From Bradyrhizobium sp. Ash2021 (lineage in GTDB: Bacteria; Pseudomonadota; Alphaproteobacteria; Rhizobiales; Xanthobacteraceae): a DNA stretch of 64,000 bases. The stretch covers positions 3,516,501-3,580,500 of the forward strand of contig NZ_CP100604.1 of the NCBI RefSeq assembly GCF_031202265.1, in the 5' to 3' direction. Below, piece after piece: positions 58,989 to 64,000 of the stretch; position 1 is the first letter of the stretch; every line of letters begins with the position of its first letter. The position numbers and the translations under genes were made by a program. The notes beneath the pieces are model-generated. The model was not told where the DNA came from. It was given only the letters and a program-made list of their open reading frames with translations, and searched no databases.

Positions 58989-59828
58989 ATGCGCATCCAC
59001 CATCTCAACACCGGTACCATGTGCCCGATCGGGCGGCGTCTCGTGAACGGCACCGGCAGCATCTTCCAGCGCGCCCGGATGGTTTGTCACTGCCTGCTGG
59101 TCGAGACCAATGACGGGCTGGCGCTGGTCGATACCGGCATCGGGCTGGACGACATCAAAAATCCGCCGCGGCTCGGCCGCAAATGGGTCCGGCAAACGAC
59201 GCCGCGGCTCGATCCGGCCGAGACCGCAATCCAGCAGGTCAAGTCGCTGGGCTATTCACCCGGCGATGTCAGGCATCTCTTGCTGACGCATCTCGATCGC
59301 GATCATGCCGGCGGCGTTCCGGATTTCCCGAAGGCGAAGGTGCATGTCCATCGCAGCGAATACGAGATGGCGGTGTCGCAAAAAATCCCCGCGCCGAAGG
59401 GCCGCTACATCACTGATCAATGGCAGCACGGTCCCGACTGGGCGTTCTATGGTGAAGGCGGTGAAGACTGGTTCGGCTTCAAGGGCGTGCGCGCACTGGG
59501 AAATAGCGAACCGGATATTCTGATGATCCCGCTGCCCGGCCATACGCTGGGCCATTGCGGCATCGCCGTGCGGTCCAGGGACAAATGGTTGCTGCACGCC
59601 GGCGACAGCTACTTCTTCCATGGTCAATTGCAGACGCCGCCACGGATGCCGCTGGTGCTGGGTATGTTTCAGCGCAAGGCCGATATGGACCGCGCCACGC
59701 GCATCGCCAACCAGGATCGATTGCGGACGCTAAAGGCAACCCACGGCGATGCCGTGACGATCGTCAACAGCCATGATCCCGTCGACTATGAGAATTGCCG
59801 CTGCGGTTCGCGGCACGCTGACGGCTGA
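58989..59828 (+). CDS. MBL-fold metallo-hydrolase (AHL lactonase-like)
   Basis: 279 residues of the metallo-beta-lactamase fold. Metal ligands are seen in H101-L-D-R-D-H106 (HxDxDH, where AiiA-type lactonases have HxHxDH), PGHTLGHCG, HAGDSYFF and VNSHDP. The second His is therefore Asp, a variant shared by a subgroup of the superfamily. N-terminal HHLNTGTMCP resembles quorum-quenching lactonases, but the substrate is unproven. It is divergent from a LysR gene, the probable regulator. Confidence 0.85.
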   Translation: MRIHHLNTGTMCPIGRRLVNGTGSIFQRARMVCHCLLVETNDGLALVDTGIGLDDIKNPPRLGRKWVRQTTPRLDPAETAIQQVKSLGYSPGDVRHLLLTHLDRDHAGGVPDFPKAKVHVHRSEYEMAVSQKIPAPKGRYITDQWQHGPDWAFYGEGGEDWFGFKGVRALGNSEPDILMIPLPGHTLGHCGIAVRSRDKWLLHAGDSYFFHGQLQTPPRMPLVLGMFQRKADMDRATRIANQDRLRTLKATHGDAVTIVNSHDPVDYENCRCGSRHADG

Positions 59829-60446
59829 CTAGCGCCTGCCCCGCGGCGCCGGAGGTGGTGGCGGAGCGGGCGCCGGCTCTTCCTGCTTGGCGACCGGTGC
59901 ATCGGTCTGCACCTTGCAGCTCGATGCCGCGAGTGAGGCCTGCGCCTGCGGCATCAGGCCCGGTTCCGGCGCCATTGCTTTCAGCACGATCAGGCCGGTG
60001 GCAGTCGGGGAGTCGATGATCAGCCGGTCGGCGGCGGTGACCTCTTCATCTTCCGGCAATTCATTGTGTTGCGCTTCCGTCATCAGATCGAGTTCGATCA
60101 CCTTGCGGCCGGCCGAGCGGTCGTTGATGGCGTAATAGGCAACCTCGTTGCGCGTATAGAACGACACCGAGGTGTAGGCCTGGCTGACCGGCACCGTGAG
60201 CTTGATCGGCCCGCCCGACAGATCGTAGCGGCAGATCGCGAGCGCAAAGGCCGGATCCATGAACGGCATCGGCGCGTTGTTCGGATCGGCCAGCGGCAGC
60301 GGCGTCACGGCGTTGAGCTTGGTCATCGGCGTCAGGCGCGAATAGGCATCCTGGCTCGCGATCCGCGGCAACGCCAGCACGCTGACGAGATGCACCACGC
60401 CGCCCAGCAGCACGCCCGCGATGATGGTGAACACGAGGCGGATCAT
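59829..60446 (-). CDS. DUF1254-domain membrane-anchored protein
   Basis: 205 residues. One N-terminal helix (LVFTIIAGVLLGGVVHLVSVLAL) leads to a DUF1254 domain with CRYDLSGGPIKLTVPVSQAY and TSVSFYTRNEVAYYAINDRSA (quoted in parts). The tail ends in a PAPPPPPAPRGRR low-complexity stretch. ATG 60446 overlaps the stop of the DUF1214 gene by four bases. DUF1254 and DUF1214 are often two halves of one protein; here they are separate neighbouring genes. The role is unknown. Confidence 0.82.
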   Translation of the reverse strand: MIRLVFTIIAGVLLGGVVHLVSVLALPRIASQDAYSRLTPMTKLNAVTPLPLADPNNAPMPFMDPAFALAICRYDLSGGPIKLTVPVSQAYTSVSFYTRNEVAYYAINDRSAGRKVIELDLMTEAQHNELPEDEEVTAADRLIIDSPTATGLIVLKAMAPEPGLMPQAQASLAASSCKVQTDAPVAKQEEPAPAPPPPPAPRGRR

Positions 60447-61021
60447 GGGCAACCCACCGTGGATATCGAGGGCATCGGCGCATCGCGCTGGGTTCGCGTC
60501 GCAACCCCGACCGGCGTGTCGTACAGCCGCAGCATCAGCGCGTAACGTTCGATGCCGCCGGTCGGCAGCCAGTTTCCGGCGCGCGAACGCGAGGCCACGC
60601 GGATATCGAACGCGCCGTCGGAGCCGCGGATGATCTCCTGGCTGGTGAAGCCGTAACGCTGCAGCGAATTGGCGACCAGATGCCCCTTGCGGTCGAACAG
60701 CGTCAGCGTCCAGAACCGCGCGGCCGGCGTAACCCCGCTGACGACGATGTCGCAACGGCCGTCGAGCGGCTTCTTCTTGTCGTCGGTGGTCGCCGAGAAG
60801 GCGATGCCGTCGCCGGTGCCGATCGGCAATTCGCCGCTGCGGGCAATCGACGCCCGCGAATAGGGATCGACATCGGCGGTGCCGCTTTTCGGCCGTGCGG
60901 TCCAGGCGCCGATCGTCAGCGTGCCGAGATCGGTGCCGCGCGTCGCCGTCAGATAGGTCGAGCCGAGGCCGACCACGGTGGCGAGGATCAGCGCCAGCAA
61001 AGTGATGAAGATCAGCCGCAC
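60443..61021 (-). CDS. DUF1214-domain membrane-anchored protein
   Basis: 192 residues. An N-terminal helix (IFITLLALILATVVGLGSTYL) is followed by a beta-sandwich-like DUF1214 domain: DVDPYSRASIARSGELPIG, ARFWTLTLFDRKGHLVANSL and RYALMLRLYDTPVG. It is expected in the periplasm. The stop overlaps the DUF1254 start. It lies 27 bases downstream of the PBP gene and may belong to the same transcript. Confidence 0.84.
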   Translation of the reverse strand: MRLIFITLLALILATVVGLGSTYLTATRGTDLGTLTIGAWTARPKSGTADVDPYSRASIARSGELPIGTGDGIAFSATTDDKKKPLDGRCDIVVSGVTPAARFWTLTLFDRKGHLVANSLQRYGFTSQEIIRGSDGAFDIRVASRSRAGNWLPTGGIERYALMLRLYDTPVGVATRTQRDAPMPSISTVGCP

Positions 61022-61048
61022 GGCCCAGTGCTCCGCAAATTCACTGCA

Positions 61049-63352
61049 CTAGTTCTTCCGCGGCGCAGGCGCGGTCTGGTCGCCCGGTCCCACCGCTGCG
61101 TAGTTCTCCGGGAACGCCAGCGCGCCCGTCGAGACCGGCGCCGCCTGATCGCTGGACGACGTCTTGCCCGCGGTCTTGCCGGCCTCGTCGAGCAGTTTTT
61201 CCACGCGCACCAGGATATCCGCGCCGCGCTTGGTCAGGACCGGCGGCGGTCCCGGCTTGGTCTCCAGCACCTTCGGCGCGTTGTTGGCCGCGATCGTCGC
61301 CGGCGTCGTCGGTTGCGGCAGTTTCGTGCCCATGCCGATGCCCGGGATCTCCCGGACTTCCACGCCCTGATGCGCCGCGACCATGATGTCGTGCCAGGTC
61401 TGCGCCGGCAGTGAGCCGCCGGTCATGCGGTTGGTCGGCGAATAGTCGTCATTGCCGTACCAGACCGCGCAGGTGAAGTTGCCGGTATAGCCGACGAACC
61501 AGGCGTCGCGATACGCGTTGGTGGTGCCGGTCTTGCCGGCGGTGGGAATGCCGTCGAGCGCCGCGCGCCGCGCGGTGCCTTCGCTGACGACGTGGCTCAT
61601 CATGCCCGCCATATCGGATGCGACCGAGGCCGGGATCGCCTGCAGCGGCTTCTTGCCGTCGCGGTCGAAGCGCCAGACCAGGTCGCCGGCGCCGGTTCGC
61701 ACTTCCAGCACCGCGTGCGGCGTCACTGACTTGCCCTTGTTGGGGAAGGTCGCGTAGGCGACAGCATGTTCGATCACGGTGACTTCGTCGGCGCCGATCG
61801 GCAGTGAGGGCGTATCCGGCAGCGGCGCCTTGATGCCGAAGCGGCGCGCCACTTCCACGATCTTGGCGCGGCCCCTCTTGGCGGCCTCCCACTCGTTTTT
61901 CGGATTCTGGCCCTTCGGATAATTGCCGATCGCGATCGACAGCTTGACCGGCACCACGTTGATCGAGCGGGTGATCGCCTGCGTCAGGGTCACCGTCCCG
62001 GAGTAGGAGTGGCCATAATTTTGCGGACACCAGTTGCCGAGGCAGACCGGGCCGTCGACCACGGTCGAGTTCGGCGTGAAGCCGCTCATCAGCGCGGTCG
62101 AATAGACATAGGGCTTGAACGACGAGCCGGGCTGCCGGTAGGCATCGACCGCACGGTTGAACTGGCTTGCGCCATAGTCGCGTCCGCCGACCATGGCGCG
62201 GACGCCGCCGTCGAGATCGGCGACCACGGTGGCGGCCTGGGTCGCGTGATAGTCGCGGCCGAACTGGCGCAACTGGTTCTCGATGGCTTCTTCGGCGGCG
62301 CGCTGCACGTTCATGTCGATCGCGGTGCGGACCACGAAGACGCGTTCGGTGTAGGATTTCGGGAACGTATCGACCAGCTTGCGCATCTCGTCGAAGGCGT
62401 AGTCGAGATAATAGTTCGGCGAAGCCTCGTCGCGGCGGTCGACGGCGAAGGCCGGATTGCGCCGCGCACCGAACACCTGGCCTTCGGTCATGAAGCCGGC
62501 GTCGACGAGGTTGTCCAGCACCACGTTGGCGCGGGCGCGCGCCGCGGGCAGGTTGATGTGCGGCGCGTATTTGGTCGGCGCCTTGAACAGGCCGGCCAGC
62601 ATCGCGGCCTCCGCCAGATTGACGTCGCGCGCCGACTTGTTGAAATAGAAATGCGCCGCACCGTCGACGCCAAAGGTGCCCCCGCCCATGTAGGCGCGGT
62701 CGAGATAGAGCTTCAGGATTTCATTCTTGGTGAGGCGGGTCTCGAGCCACACCGCGAGGAACGCCTCGTTGACCTTGCGCTCGATCGTGCGCTCATTGCT
62801 GAGGAACAGGTTCTTCGCCAATTGCTGCGTGATCGACGAACCGCCCTGGCGCACGCCGCCGGCCTGCGCGTTGGTCAAGAGCGCGCGCGCGGTGCCGGCG
62901 ATGTCGATGCCGAAATGGTCGTAGAAGCGGCGGTCTTCGGTCGCAAGCGTCGCCTTGATCAGATTGTCCGGAAAATCTTCCAGCGGGATCGAGTCGTTGT
63001 GCTTGATGCCGCGGCTGCCGATCGGATTGCCGTAGCGGTCGAGGAACGTCACCGCGAGATCGGACTTCTTCAGCCAGTCATCGTCGGCAGTTTCGCGAAA
63101 CGCCGGCACCGCCAGCGCCAGCATCAGGATCGAACCGCCGAGGCCGATGGTGGCGGCTTCAGACAAAGGTTCGATGAAGACCCAGCGCTTCCAGCGGCCG
63201 ACATAGAAGCGGTCCATGAAGGTCGAGTAGCGCTCATAGAGTTCGCGCAAGCCCTTGCCCGACGAGAACAGCGTCGAGTCGATGCGCGCGTCCAGGTCCA
63301 GAAAGAAGTTCTGGATCCTGTTTTTCCATCGCGCTGGAATGATCTCGCGCAC
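61049..63352 (-). CDS. Class A penicillin-binding protein (PBP1A family)
   Basis: 767 residues, a bifunctional peptidoglycan synthase. A cytoplasmic N-terminus and one transmembrane helix (about 68-86) precede the GT51 transglycosylase with catalytic E139 in ATEDRRFYDHFGID and the GGSSITQQLAKN motif. The transpeptidase domain has S410-S-F-K413 in PGSSFKPY, SIN in TRSINVVPV and KTGT in AGKTGTTNAYRD. The C-terminal ~110 residues are Pro/Ala-rich. The GTG 63352 start has AAGGG five to six bases upstream. It leads a probable unit with the DUF1214 and DUF1254 genes. Confidence 0.93.
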   Translation of the reverse strand: MREIIPARWKNRIQNFFLDLDARIDSTLFSSGKGLRELYERYSTFMDRFYVGRWKRWVFIEPLSEAATIGLGGSILMLALAVPAFRETADDDWLKKSDLAVTFLDRYGNPIGSRGIKHNDSIPLEDFPDNLIKATLATEDRRFYDHFGIDIAGTARALLTNAQAGGVRQGGSSITQQLAKNLFLSNERTIERKVNEAFLAVWLETRLTKNEILKLYLDRAYMGGGTFGVDGAAHFYFNKSARDVNLAEAAMLAGLFKAPTKYAPHINLPAARARANVVLDNLVDAGFMTEGQVFGARRNPAFAVDRRDEASPNYYLDYAFDEMRKLVDTFPKSYTERVFVVRTAIDMNVQRAAEEAIENQLRQFGRDYHATQAATVVADLDGGVRAMVGGRDYGASQFNRAVDAYRQPGSSFKPYVYSTALMSGFTPNSTVVDGPVCLGNWCPQNYGHSYSGTVTLTQAITRSINVVPVKLSIAIGNYPKGQNPKNEWEAAKRGRAKIVEVARRFGIKAPLPDTPSLPIGADEVTVIEHAVAYATFPNKGKSVTPHAVLEVRTGAGDLVWRFDRDGKKPLQAIPASVASDMAGMMSHVVSEGTARRAALDGIPTAGKTGTTNAYRDAWFVGYTGNFTCAVWYGNDDYSPTNRMTGGSLPAQTWHDIMVAAHQGVEVREIPGIGMGTKLPQPTTPATIAANNAPKVLETKPGPPPVLTKRGADILVRVEKLLDEAGKTAGKTSSSDQAAPVSTGALAFPENYAAVGPGDQTAPAPRKN

Positions 63353-63648
63353 CGGGGCCCTTGGTCGGTTCGAAGGCGCTCAAGCGCCCGCCGGGCACTG
63401 TTGAGACGTCTTGCTTCCATGTTGCGGCAAACCCAAGGCGCTTTTGCGACCCGCTATAACGACCTTGGAGACTCGCGGCTGTTCTATCCGAGCAGACGCC
63501 ATAAACCAATGGTCGGGCTCACGATTTTGAACAGTAGTGCTAATGCTGCCCACGGCTTTTTTGCGGTTGCACACCCTGCCGCTTGCGCCCCGGCCACCCC
63601 ACCTCCTAGAAGGGCTGACGCCCAGCCGAACCGGAACCAACCGATTTC
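63353..63648. other. Intergenic region between the PBP and YcgN-family genes
   Basis: A 296-base divergent region. Short ORFs here are Arg-rich shadows. Nothing regulatory could be assigned beyond likely back-to-back promoters. Confidence 0.4.
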
Positions 63649-64000
63649 ATGACCGCACCGCCTAAACCGCCCTCCACCCAGGAAGGATTCTTCTGGAAAA
63701 CCAAGACGTTGGAGGAGATGTCCAATGTTGAATGGGAGAGCCTGTGCGACGGCTGCGCGCGCTGCTGCCTGGAGAAGCTAGAGGACGAGGATACCGGCAA
63801 GATCTATTTCACCCATGTCTCCTGCAAGCTGCTCGATTCCGGGCTGTGCGCCTGCAAGGACTACCCCAACCGTTCCGACAAGGTTCCCGACTGCGTCCGG
63901 CTGACCCCGGAAAATGTCCGCACCCTGAACTGGCTGCCGCCGAGCTGCGGCTACAGACTGGTCGCCGAAGGCCGCGATTTGTACTGGTGGCACCCGCTGA
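63649..64000 (+). CDS. YcgN-family cysteine cluster protein, 3' end outside the window
   Basis: The first 117 residues of a UPF0260/YcgN protein. Conserved cysteines appear as CDGCARCC, then [19 protein letters not shown] and [10 protein letters not shown], suggesting an Fe-S or zinc cluster. The [22 protein letters not shown] start and LYWWHPL are characteristic. ATG 63649 is used. The gene runs off the window; full members are about 150 residues. Confidence 0.88.
   Translation, partial: MTAPPKPPSTQEGFFWKTKTLEEMSNVEWESLCDGCARCCLEKLEDEDTGKIYFTHVSCKLLDSGLCACKDYPNRSDKVPDCVRLTPENVRTLNWLPPSCGYRLVAEGRDLYWWHPL

Overview
The window reads as chromosome of a Rhizobiales alphaproteobacterium of the Bradyrhizobium/Rhodopseudomonas type. 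The evidence is high GC, many GTG/TTG starts, MucR and CtrA-type control sites, NrsF and DUF2336 proteins, a TIGR03808/TIGR03809-type pair, an OpgC-type protein, and interspersed palindromic repeats of the 'GAAGCAATCCA ... CATTGCGAG' kind. I saw no rRNA, tRNA, CRISPR array, intact insertion sequence or phage module. Family names come from recognising the translated proteins; no database search was run.

Layout. 0-7.6 kb: end of a CaiB/BaiF CoA-transferase, a two-gene heavy-metal RND efflux operon without its own outer-membrane channel, a TIM-barrel amidohydrolase and a truncated alpha/beta hydrolase. 7.6-8.5 kb: repeats only. 8.5-12.4 kb: a lower-GC block with a TetR repressor, a GDSL autotransporter esterase and an SDR; two matching inverted repeats in the esterase promoter look like operators. 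12.4-17.7 kb: TolC-family channel, acetyl-CoA hydrolase/transferase, enoyl-CoA hydratase and a small envelope protein. 18-25.1 kb is a signalling region: an ECF sigma with its NrsF-type membrane anti-sigma, a frameshifted DUF2336 gene behind a diguanylate cyclase, then a second ECF sigma overlapping a membrane anti-sigma and followed by a secreted subtilase. 25.1-25.7 kb holds a strong terminator and a possible small RNA.

25.7-37.6 kb: a TIGR03809-type gene convergent with a Tat-exported beta-helix protein, then a long minus-strand block. Its transcription order is folP-folB-folK, mutA, a GFA-family gene, mutB, an RsiV-like protein, meaB and pcp. This links folate synthesis to methylmalonyl-CoA mutase and its GTPase chaperone, with many start/stop overlaps. 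37.6-45.2 kb: a HerA-like ATPase behind a FixK/FNR-type box, a GT87-like mannosyltransferase, an M20 peptidase, a class II aldolase and a GT39-like glycosyltransferase.

45.5-52.6 kb: a proline-rich membrane protein, MucR, SufE, a DUF5330 protein, a DivJ/PleC-like histidine kinase overlapping a peptidoglycan-binding protein, OpgC and a DUF1491 protein. 52.6-53.6 kb is nearly gene-free, followed by an Mth938-like gene that seems to start at CTG. 54-64 kb: a CYTH-CHAD protein, a second DUF2336 protein and a small protein sharing an intergenic region with two CtrA boxes, a lipoprotein, a divergent LysR/metallo-hydrolase pair, DUF1254 and DUF1214 proteins, a class A PBP, and the start of a YcgN-family gene cut by the window end.

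The most notable points are the sigma/anti-sigma/subtilase operon, the paired operators in the TetR block, the two CtrA boxes, the FixK-type box with a ten-codon ORF, the frameshift at a (GC)6 tract, and the CTG start behind a near-perfect Shine-Dalgarno.
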